NCBI GenBank assembly: GCA_006384855.1
Contig: VCJN01002464.1
Coordinates: forward strand, 62,001 to 126,000
Length of the DNA: 64,000 bases
Origin: Tetraselmis striata
Lineage: Eukaryota > Chlorophyta > Chlorodendrophyceae > Chlorodendrales > Chlorodendraceae
Direction of reading: 5' to 3'
Below the pieces are notes generated by a model. The model was given only the letters and a program-made list of their open reading frames with translations, searched no databases and was not told the DNA's origin. How positions within the stretch are numbered: the first letter of the stretch is position 1; each line of letters starts with the position of its first letter. A program made the position numbers and the translations under genes. Positions 1 to 16,992 of the stretch are shown here, piece by piece.

Positions 1-206
1 GGCACAGCGGTCGCAATGCTACACACCTACATACCCTTTGCCCCCCCGGGACATTTGCGGCAACGGGCATTCGGTCATAGGCCTCTCTATCTATGCAAAG
101 CAGCCCTGGGAGCCGAAGTACCTGCCCGCAGCGCCCACTGCAGTCCGTCCCTCCCGGCGATGAGCATAAAGTGGCTGCGGGACGGCACCCTCGGTGGTCC
201 GCGTGC

Positions 207-6715
<6,509 letters not shown>

Positions 6716-7933
6716 GGCGGCGCACTGCCCTCCAGTACCCCTCATGGCTACGCGCCGCCGTGCAGTGTAATTCCACCCTCTGCCAGGAGCGCAGCGCCGT
6801 CCACGGGTCAGCCCCCCGTGCACCACAAAGCTGCCAACATTCGCCGCTTCACGCGTCACATCAGCGCAACGGCGCCGGCCAACCCGCCGTACCTTGACTG
6901 CAGAAACGCCTGCAACTGCCTAGCGCCCCGCCATGCCGCGACGCGTGACGCGCACACGCACGCCGCAGCCGCTGTCGCCGCTGGACAGGTCCGCACAGCA
7001 GCAACGATGGTCAGTGGCCAAAAAGTTCAATGGTCAGTGGCGGCTGAGGTGCGTGAGCAAGCGACCGCCATGCTCTTATCCGCATCATCAGTCATGGACA
7101 CGCTTGCAGCCCCCTCCCCCCCCCCCCCCCCCCCCCCCTTCCCCCCCACCCCCCCCCCTCTTTAATTATATCATTGCGAGTCCGTCGAGGCGGGCCGCCC
7201 CGCGCACTGGAACTACGCCGAGGGCCAGACGAGGAAGGCAGCCGAACGACCGCTGCTACCCGTACGAGGTAGGCTATTCCACCACCGCCACGAGTACTCA
7301 TACTCGTATCGCCTTTGGAAGACTCAGCTCGACTGCGCCCAGGCCCCCAGGCTACCATAGGCGCACGTGACCCGGCCGAGGCACGACGAGGCTCCAACAA
7401 CGGGATTTTCCAAACGAGTCGGTGGCGTGGATGAATAAGTTGCGGGCGGCAACCCGCTCAGTGCCTCTCAGATCTACGGTGACCCCGCGAGGGCGCCTGC
7501 AGAGGTGCCTGACAAGCCAGCCCCCGCAGGGGGTACAACCGTGGTCGGAGGCAGATTCGAGCCGCGAGATGCCCACCATCTGCCCTACGCGGCCCTTCGA
7601 CCCACAAGGCGGACAGGCGGCAAGGAGCGGGCGGGATCGCCCACGAAGCGGCGCCCTGTTTGCGGACCTGAGGCAGCCCGGCGAGGTGGGGACGCTGAAG
7701 CTGGCGACGCACTCCCGGGCACAGAGAGTAAATACGGCAGTCCCTGTTGAGGGCTGAGGCCCGTCTACTGTGACCTGTGGCTTCGCTCAGACCTGCGTGC
7801 CCTTCTTGTCGAGCTGACAACTAACTCGCCGTCACTGACAACCGATAGTAGAGCCCGCGAGGATACAGCCGCTACGAGCAGCCGGCGCGCGGCTGTTGGC
7901 GCAGCGAGGTCAACCTTCCCCCTGCTTTTCTGT

Positions 7934-7990
7934 TTTCGCCCCCCGGCCCGGGACAGGACTGGCACCAGTGAAACCCTAGCAGGGTCTCTA
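7934..7990 (-). repeat. Dispersed ~60-bp repeat, copy 1
   Basis: Its complement reads AGGGTTTCACTGGTGCCAGT followed by a TCCCGGG block and an A-rich end. It matches 63626-63682 closely and 58644-58712 more loosely. Confidence 0.6.
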
Positions 7991-8059
7991 AAACGGCTGT
8001 TGAGTTAGGCCGCGATCTAATTACGAAATGCCCTGGTAGGCGACGCTCCGTTATAGACG

Positions 8060-8081
8060 GGTTTAGGGTTTTTAGGGCTTC
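8060..8081 (+). repeat. Interstitial telomere-like repeat
   Basis: GGGTTTAGGGTTTTTAGGG, about three degenerate TTTAGGG units of the plant and green-algal telomere type. Confidence 0.6.
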
Positions 8082-8623
8082 AAAAAATTCATGTCAACAA
8101 GAAGCAAATTGGTGAAGCATTCTGCAAGCAGACCCCCGCTTTTTTTTTTTAAAGGATCATTTTTATCAAGCGCCTTTATGCTTTTATTCATTAAGGATCC
8201 TCAGCGCTCGCCAGCGCAGAATCTTCGCCCGCCCGCCCTCATATGTCGTCCGCCTGATGATGCGCTGGATGACGCGCGCGCAGCACCGGATTATGACGCG
8301 CTCATCATAGTAGTAACATGATCATAATTAGACCAATGATGAATAGCTTGTCGTTATTTAATACCTAAATATCGTATGTGCTGCTGAGTAGTAAGGGTTT
8401 ACTCCTCACCCAGTTCGAGTATGTGGGTCAGCAATATCCATTGGCAGAGAAGTATATTTAAGGGCGCACTCTATGCAGGTCCGGGTTACATGTACCTCGT
8501 ATGGTGTGATGACTCATTGAGTGTGTAAAATCAGACAGTGTGCTTCATATTCGTATGTCAAATTAAAACATGCCGCACTTGCCCAGCAGGTCCTATGAAC
8601 AGTTCAAAGAAATTCAGCAGTCA

Positions 8624-11449
8624 CTAGAAGGCAGCGAATTGAGCTACGGTCCGCGCTTTCGTCAAATGTTCACTGCTCTGCCCACACGCTGGGTCCCTGC
8701 TGATGGTGATTGCGTCTGAGATGACATGGGCGCCATCCTGATTGCGATGCCACTCCCACTCAGCCTGTGTGGGGGACAGAATGCGCAGGATGCCGTGGCC
8801 GTAGCTGTCCTCGCGGTACGCAGAGTGAGCGGGCTGCGGATCCCGCCACGCAGAGGCGAGCCCCTCTCGATTGCCACCGTCCCCGATGTTGAGGTACGTG
8901 ATGCCGCACTCGTCGGGCCGCGACTTGAAGGTGGGATGGGAGCGCTCGTAGGAGTGCACGTGGCCAGACACGACGATGTCTACACCCGCGGCCATCAGAA
9001 CCCCTTCCACGGCGTCTCGGTGGAGGTCGCCCTCCCCGAAATGATAGCTGTTGCTGTTGTACCAGGGCACGTGGAACAAACCCACAACCCAGGGTGTTAT
9101 GGTCCTGCGCGAAACAATGATTAGGCACATGGAATCAACATGTTTACATGTCCTCATGCGCTACATATGTATATGTATGTATACGCGTGTGCGGACGCGG
9201 TAAAGACAAGAAAGCTACGAATCCGATTTTGACCTTCCCTGTCTGTCAGAGGTCAAATCTAGACAAACGTAAAACGGGACCATAGCGAATGTTCGTATAG
9301 GGTTGCATGCAAGCCACATATCAGGATTATAATGAAGGGTTTTTATTCTCGGGTCGGCACCGGTATGTATGTGTGTGTGTATGCACACACACCTAGCCCA
9401 TAATACTGGGCGTATTATGCAAAGGTGACTCCAGGGCGTCACACAACCCCGGCAAGAGGGCGCTTTGCAAAAAGCCGGTCAAAACAAATACATCCAAGTT
9501 TACGCTTCGCCTGCAAACAAATGGACATAGATTTTTCCATGCATAATATAAAGTCGGAGTAACGCCAACAACCTTACGCGAAATGATAAAACAGCAGTGC
9601 TCCTGCACAGACTCAGATACACAGGGTCGCCCTTCATCCTCAGAGAGGTCCTACCTGTTGATGCGGGCAACATCCTGCAAGAGCCACTGCATCTGCGAAG
9701 ATTCGTGTGCGAACGCCAGATAGGGGTTCAACACAATAATATGTGCTGGCCCGTGGTTAGCCGAGAACCAAAACGGAGACGTGGATCCGGAGTGGTTGTA
9801 GCTCTGCGCGTGACACGCCGATGCACAGCGCATCAGCGCCAGCATGAGGATGTTCCACGCTTGCGACTCGGAGGCGGCCTGCCTTTGCATGTGTATGAGA
9901 ACGCAGCGGAGGTTGCAGGTGCGAAGACATGCATCACAATTGCGGTCAATATAACAAACCTGGGGGAACCTCCCAAGAAATTGGTGCCACCCGTCCTCGA
10001 TCTGCAACGACACACAAAGCACGCTGTCTTGCCACACCTCCCAGGAAGCATGCGGCGAACCGTCCGGACCCAGGTAAATGCCTTGCGGTGTGCTGTTGGT
10101 CAGCATGGGTGCCCACCTCATGATTCCCACCAGTGTATATGGTCGGCATTCCGGAGAACACAAAGGCCGACATCCTGTGGGAAACAGTGCAGCATCATAC
10201 TGCATGGGAATTAATCAACCACCCCCTTCCCCCCGCTTCAAAAAGGCCCCATGCTGGCCACAGTGAGACCACATGTAAGGTTGCATGAAATCGCACCTCC
10301 CATATGAGTCCCAACGAGGCTCGTAGCCATCCGCATAGCTTATGTCTCCGGCGTGGATGATCATGTCCATGTTGTTCTACCCATGCATCAACACACTTAG
10401 ATTGTCGCCGTATCAGCATTGGTTTTCCAGCTACATAAAAAACCCGGCCATTTCAATAATCTCGTGGGTCCAAAGAGTAATAACTTGTTTTGCAGCATTG
10501 AGTCGGCATATCTACGCGGTGCCCGCTGTGAGTTTTGATACATTTCCAAATGGATTTGGGTTATTTCTCTTCAAAAACAATAACATGCAGTGAACTCAGA
10601 GCATGGCCATGGAATCTGTGTACACAAAAGGCGAAACGCGGGATGCCTATAAATTTTCAATAGATGTGCAGGGGAAGGCGCGGAGCAGGCATACCTTGAG
10701 TTCATGTATGTGAGACAGCGTTTGCTGCGAATTGAGTGTCTGTGGCGGATACAGAACGCACTTAGAACTCGAGGACGTGCGCGTTGTGTTGGCTTCTTCT
10801 GACTTAAGTAATCTCATTCTTGCGCAGCATTGTAAGGGGACGTTCGTGTGGTGTGGCCTCACCTGACCGACGTCCCCTACCACCCCAAAAGTGATTGCTC
10901 GGGACCCGGTGCGCGGGCTGGTGGTGAAGGTGCCGCGGTAACGAGGAGTTGATCCCAGGTATCTCGTAGTTGAACTCGGTGGATGCAGATAACCCCGAGA
11001 TGGCAGCGGAGCGTGCGTACGCGAGGGACCCCGTCGCGGACGCAGCGCCGCTTTCTGGCACCTCGCATCGGAAACACTGCCCCAGCTCGGGCGCGCTGTC
11101 GGATGCCCAAACGAGCACGGTAGTGCAGCTTCCAGCGGGGAGATTACCCTCGGCGTCAGGCACGATGCTCCAGGAGATGATGACGCCCTCTGGGTTGCTA
11201 CCGGCCTGTATGTGTACCTGCTCGACAGCGCCCGGTGCGGACGAGGCCGCTAAGAGGGGGAGTTCGGGCGCGGTGTGCGCAGGTAGGCGCGAGAAGCGGC
11301 TGGTGATGCCTCTGGCGGGCGCGGAGCTAACAGATGTTCGGGGTGCCGCCAGACGCGCCTCCGCATGCCCGGGGGGCGCAGTCAACAGAAGCAGGGTGCA
11401 GCACACTCCGGCGGTCGCCCAAAAGGAGCGCCCCGAAGGTAGCGGCCAT
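8624..11449 (-). CDS. PAP: Purple acid phosphatase, 6 exons
   Basis: Secreted binuclear metallophosphoesterase that releases phosphate from organic esters. Exons in order: 10863-11449, 10695-10739, 10297-10376, 10117-10174, 9655-9878, 8624-9104. All five metal-binding blocks are present: VVGDVGQ, HAGDISYADGYEPRWDSYG, GGNHE, LFHVPWYNSN and SGHVHSYERSHP. Also visible are PFWFSANHG and the C-terminal DGGNREG. The start ATG at 11449 precedes a hydrophobic signal (CCTLLLLTAPPGHAEA), and a fibronectin-like N-domain follows. The acceptor of exon 5 is uncertain (9878 or 9803). Exon 1 needs two single-base frame changes, near 11427-11434 in a C-run and near 10938-10947, each as if one base were extra. 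These could be assembly errors, or the gene could be decaying. The stop is TAG. Predicted length is about 490 residues, normal for the family. Confidence 0.87.
9196..9363 (+). repeat. MITE family copy e
   Basis: Copy with CTGTCAGAGGTCAAATCTAG, GCGAATGTTCGTATAGGG, TTGCATGCAAGCC and the end GGGTCGGCACC, followed by a short TG/CA stretch. It lies in the last PAP intron. Confidence 0.72.
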
Positions 11450-12082
11450 TGTAGCCGCAGGGCTTCTGCTCGGGGTATGGCCGTATAGGCGGGCGGAGAG
11501 TACAGGCGACTCCCGCACTGGTGGGGTACAGGATACCCTGCGGGTACAGGTACCTAGCTATCGGCGAGCTCCGCGGGCGACAGCGCAGCATTCTCATTCG
11601 GTAAATACCACGACGACTATGGGTACGAGTCTGCTTCTAGCGGTGGATTTGGTGCCTTTTTGGAAGTCACACGAGTAGCCGAGCAGGGCGGCACTAGAGA
11701 TAATCCTTAGGCGGCCTCCGAAATCGTCGCTGCGAATCCTTAGTGCAGGTAGTCGCTACTTCGGGATATTATTCCCGGAATATATGCGTTGACGCGGGCC
11801 AAGTGTCGACAAATTCGAGACAGCTTATGTCGAATTTGTTTTCGTTCGTCCGCGGGAAACAACATAAATAGTCGCTAATAGACATCATTATGTAGCGACT
11901 GTATAGAAATAAAGGATTCAGACATTTATAGTCGTTGTCTTCGCGCTAATTATCTGTCCCTGTCAGATAATTTTGGCTGGTCCCGGCTGGCATCATACCG
12001 CGCAAACGACGCGTGCCACGCAACCCGGCACCTACGGCCGAGCCACGGCATTCTACACGCGCTAGAGTCGTCGGCTGTGTAT
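11450..12082. other. Upstream of PAP; no gene seen
   Basis: No recognisable gene. From about 11750 the DNA is A+T-richer and has short dyads, for example two AAATTCG-type half-sites near 11810-11845. Confidence 0.5.
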
Positions 12083-12700
12083 ATGTTAAGATCCATGTGG
12101 ACATGAGGGACCCATGTGTACATGGAGCGGTCCATGTGGACATGGAGCCTCTAATGACCCATGTCCACATGGCCCGCACTATGTACACATGGAGTTCACT
12201 GAAAACGGTCCATGTGCACACAGGTAATTCTTCTTACATCAGTGTTGTAACACATGCGCACTACAAATAACAAAACTAAAAGCAACTATGAAAGGTTGCC
12301 AGCAAATGAGATACATAAGCATGAAACCAAGGTCAAGCAGGAGGCCATGGAGCGAAGAACCAAGGAAGAGCCAAGGAAACCACTAAGTCGCCAAGCTGCC
12401 AAGGAACCAAAGGGTCAAGGGATGAGGCACTGAAGCCAAGGAACGACCAAAAAGACCGAAAGGGAAACATGAAACCAATGGCGTGGGGGACCACCGCGCC
12501 CCGGGGTAGGCCATCAGCCGCGGCGAGCACGCTTGCAACCGATGACCCGGGTGTGCACACCGGTCGTTGGCTGACGCATGTACACATGGACTGCCTCGAC
12601 AAATGTCAATGTACACACGGACCGGCCCATGTACGCATGTAGCGCGGTACTTGGACCATTTACACATGGCTCCACGCTATCCAGCCCATGTGTGATATGG
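12083..12700. repeat. Cluster of CCATGTGNACATGG near-palindromes
   Basis: Six copies of the 14-bp near-palindrome lie between 12091 and 12220, and four more degenerate ones between 12573 and 12700. They flank a ~340-bp purine-rich core that repeats CCAAGG/CAAGG. The layout resembles the subterminal repeats of a small DNA transposon, but no terminal inverted repeat or target duplication could be fixed. Confidence 0.55.
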
Positions 12701-12749
12701 GTTTTACCAAAGAGTCAGTATCAAATATGGTGATCGTAACCATACCATG

Positions 12750-15700
12750 TGTGGATACGTCATTGGAAGTAGACGGATTGGGGCTCAGAGGCCAACGATT
12801 GCGTCTGGAGTTCAAGTTGATGGCGGTAAAATAATGAGGGCACTCCGCAACGCCTACAATGCGGCGGGATGGGAACCCGCAGCACTTGGCGATGCGACGT
12901 TCGCGTGGATATTGGAGACGTCGCCCATCTTCGAGCCGGATACCCGAGCGACCCCTCATTGTAGAGGCCCAAAAAGTGATCACCCACCTACTCGGAGACT
13001 AAGTGCAGCCGGACGCCGTAATGGCGGGAACGAGCGCTTATCGCAAAACAATGCTATTCTCCAACATGGTCGCAGGAGGGACCATTTCAACTCTACCGGG
13101 AATGGGCCCCGACTCCAACGATGAGAACCCTCCAAGACTGTCCGCCGCCCAACTACAAGTTGCAGACGGTGGAACCATGGCACATAACGCCGCGCTACCC
13201 GCACAATATCCTGGGCAGCGTCGTGCAAGTGTCACCTAAATACATGCGCTCCAAGGATTCATATGCCTTCAAATGCCGTCGACGGGGCATGCATGGCGTG
13301 AGGGTGGTTCTGACACGCGATCGACCGGGCGGCGCATGGATGCCAGCGGAGCCGCCAGTTCAGCATATCGAACTATCAGTAATGGGGTTTCCCAAGAACT
13401 ATAATCTTCAGGTTGGATGCCGCAGCAGCTCAGCTCAGCCAGGAGAGCTCAATTCCAGCCACACCGATATCCTGACAACGCAGGAGCGGTGCGAATTCGT
13501 CTACGGAGACGGATGGGACACCAACCTGCCCATCAGACTGTGGAAAACTATCCTCAGTTGGGAGTCCCAGCAGCGCGATCAATCGGATTCGGCTCCAGCC
13601 TCCAAGGATCAGAAGCGACGCGCGCTGGGACTAGATGAGCACACAGCCGCCCCGGCTAACAAGCGCCCAGCCCCCACAGCCCCGGCACCACCGCGCCAGA
13701 CCCCAAGGGGGGCACGCAACCAGGTCGACTCACCCAAAGGGCGCCCAGGGACCCAAACCACCTGCCCCGACCAGTCGCCAGTCGCCAAGCTCAATCCGAC
13801 GCGCCCACCATCCGACACGGCTCCAGCCCGGGAGGGCGGTCGGGGCAGAACGGCTACATAGATAACGCACAGCTCCACCGCTCAAAACCGGAAGATCAGG
13901 TAGCGTACTGGCCCCCAGCGGACTACCCACCCCCTTGGGCACCGGCATGCGACGGAGAAGAGGCGGACGACATACTCGCTCGGCCGTCTCGCACCCGCGC
14001 CCGCAGGCTTCCCGCCGGTTACGCCAGCACCGCTAGATCACCTCCCACTGGCGTTGCTCCATTCTTTGCCCAAACCACTCCGGCAATCATACCCAGAAAT
14101 GATCCGGGCACTAGCCCAACTGAACAGAGCACAGGCTATGCTAGAACACCGCCGTCAAGGCGTAACCCCACCTCAGCCCACGGACGAGGAGTGGTTGCGG
14201 GACCTCCACGGCGAGATCATACCAGCGGAAAAGTTCGTTACTGGAACCATGCATCGGTTCGTCTTGCTCGTATGGGAAAAATATCTCGCGGCTATGCCAG
14301 TGGCATATCAACAGCGACCGGTGGTTAAGTGTGTCGTGCGCGTTCTCAGGCGAAGCCTCAAATTCGATTTCGTAAATCCCCGCTGCGACACCCAACGCTC
14401 GCATCTGCGCTACATATAGAACGTCTTTCCCGCTCACTGGCGAGGGCCATGCATGGGACCGGACCATGTGCTGGAGCCACTGCTGAACCGGACCACACCG
14501 GGGCGAGTCCACCTGCCAAACCTAACATCGCATCATGAAAACCTTGACTTCGTGCTCGCCCAGCGCTACGCCATGCTCACGGACGGCCGGCTCGTCGAAT
14601 GGTGGTGGCCGAACAACCAGCCCCCACAGTGCATTATGCCCAAGGGGGTGGATGTGAAAGCGGTATCCGGAAAATGCCGCTTGATCCACGATGTAGGGTA
14701 CATCAACATATTCAGCCGATACAGCAAGTTCTCAGTGGAGTCCATGGAGGACGCCGCCAATGGAACTGCCTCCGGGTACTGGGGAGTAGCCAGCGACATC
14801 AAAGGAGGCTACACCCATCTGTGTTTCGCCCACTGCTCGATCACGTACATCGGCGTGGAAATCGAAGGCAAAGTGTATGCGCACGTGGCCGTAAACTTGG
14901 GCAATGCGCCCGCACCACGGGTCTATACAGAGGTCAACGCAGTGATGTTCCACTGCATGCGCATGGCGGGGGTCTACAAGGACTCTCTACATTGACGATC
15001 GCCTGATGAGAGCGTTTCTAAGGCATCAGCTCAATCATGCAAGACGCGCTCATAGCATTCATCTTGGAAGCAGCGCTCAGATGGGCAATTTTCACCGAGA
15101 AGCTGCAAGTGCCCCCCCCCGACGAAAACATAGACGGGACGTGAGATCCACTAGCATGCGGAGGAGCCGTTCCTGAAGATCCCGGAGGAGAAATATGGCA
15201 CACGTGGTCAGCTTGACGCAGGAACTCAACGCATCCTCACAGATAACACCACGAGAATTGCGCAAGTGGCGGGAAAACTGTACAGCATGGAAAAAGCTGT
15301 CCCACTCATGCCATTGCTGTGCTGCGATCTGTTGGAAGAGACGGCGGGGACCAAGGCCTGGGACATGCCATCACCACTCCATCACCAGCTCTCATCAGAT
15401 TATCTGCGGTTCCTCGCCGACCACGCACTGTGCAAGACACAACGGAAAGCGCATTTGGCAACGCAAGCAATCGACGGATTTACACAAGCATGGTTCACAG
15501 CGGCGGTTCCCACGCCGCTGTGCTGGGTCAACGGGCCGTTTACCCACGTTGCACGCGTCATCCAAAAAATATCGATGAACGTGCCGATGCGGTGCTAATC
15601 ATCCCATACTGGGTGGCGGGGATGGAAGGCCATGCTCATGGCCCTCCCAATCCGCGACGCATTCACACTGCCCAAGCATGACGTCACGGGCACATATATC

Positions 15701-16650
15701 CCAGATGCTGTTCATGCCAGGCTCACGGGTCCCGCGCCAAGGCGCGTGAGGCGGGACTGAAGCATCAGCCGAAGTATGCGGTTATCGCGATGCTGATCAT
15801 TTGGGATGACGGCGACTGGATAAAGGTATGGCGAGAAGCGCACTAAGCATCACGGGGCTAGGTCCAGGGACTCGAACGCGTCAAAAAACTCATCTTCGGC
15901 ATCAGAGTTAGCCTCATCATTTGAGGCCAGATCCAGCTGCACTAACCGATTACGATGGCGGGCAGGGTGCACAGAGCCAGATGTCGTTCTCACATGGCGA
16001 TGGCGCCCACGGGAGGCATGTGTAACACTGTAACACTTTCCCCTCCCATCACAACGTCATGCTGCAAACGGCCGCGTTTCATGCCGTGCAAGGTGTGACC
16101 TTTATATAGACCAGTAGCACGCAAGTGGCCCATAAATCGGAAGTTCATAGCGGCGCTGCTCATGCCATGGGCCCGAAATCCAGCAGGGCGTCTTGCTGCA
16201 AGGGGGCGGAACAGAACATCGACCAAGGGCCACCGGGCGTAAGCCATGGCGGTCGCATGTCGGCCCAAACGACGGAGTAGGCAAAGCGATTCGCTGCCCG
16301 GGGGCAGCAACTCCAGCTCCATAACGCCGCTATGAGCGGACAGGTTCCCTTTGGTGCCGTAGCGAGGTTCCGCGAAAATACGGTTTTCTGCGGTCAATCG
16401 ACCAGCAACGATGGCATCCCACACCGGTAACAAGTCCACATCGCGCATCAGGAAGTCTGTCAACTCCATGGTGCCAGCCTCGAAGCCACGCGCGGCGGTC
16501 TCCCACAAATACAGCACGATGCAAAAGTCGCGATGCACCGCGGCAGCGATCACCATGTCGGTGGCGGCCCGCGAGATCAGCCCGTCCATGAGCTGGACCA
16601 GCCCCGCCAAAGTCGCGTAGTCCAAGGGCTCGGCTCCACTCTCCACATAT
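12750..16650. mobile_element. DIRS-like (kangaroo/PAT-type) retroelement, broken
   Basis: Parts on the plus strand are: a gag-like region at about 12750-13860 ending in a Pro/Ala-rich stretch; a reverse transcriptase region at about 14450-15010 (GKCRLIHDVGYINIFSRYS, YWGVASDIKGGYTHL, APRVYTEV); and an RNase H-like region at about 15200-15600 (VAGKLYSMEKAVPLMPLL). On the minus strand, 15990-16646 is an open 218-codon frame resembling a tyrosine recombinase (RDFCIVLYLWETAARGFEAG near the centre, TLHGMKRGRL at the C-terminal end). An antisense recombinase is what I recall for Volvox kangaroo. The element is broken in several places and looks moderately old. Terminal repeats were not identified, so the ends are approximate. 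Confidence 0.75.
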
Positions 16651-16992
16651 CCCAGCTCAATTAGGTTTACAAAGGGAACACCGGGTCATCTATGACTGGA
16701 GTGTCTTACTACGCCTAACAATAATAACGATAGCACTATTGGCCGCACGCAACAGACATATGGACTGTTCACTCCTCTATTAACGCAGGGATCCTATTGC
16801 GGCATGTCTACCGCTCGACACGGAACCGTGCTTTCCCGGGACAAACATTCGGTCAATGCAACGATTTTGGTTTGACATCGAGCACTACGTGTGTACAGCT
16901 TGTCAACTGAAGTCGTGTTTCACCTTACAAGGTACCAATACGAGACGTCGGAAATGGCGCGCCATAATTATCTCTAGTCTTCCATTACTACA
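16651..16992. other. Spacer; nothing recognised
   Basis: Between the fossil element and the 3' end of the unknown minus-strand gene. No feature is supported. Confidence 0.5.

Larger units (their letters stand above)
6716..8623. other. Spacer between KEA start and PAP stop
   Basis: This holds the KEA upstream region and the PAP 3' flank. I see a C-run at 7108-7160, a dispersed ~60-bp repeat at 7934-7990, a short telomere-like stretch near 8060-8081 and an A+T-richer stretch from about 8080. Open frames at 7420-7820 on both strands resemble nothing I know. No promoter element is convincing. Confidence 0.5.

Noticed and set aside
7422-7820. Overlapping 110-120-codon frames on both strands
   Set aside because: GC-rich DNA gives long frames by chance; neither product shows domains or conservation that I recognise.
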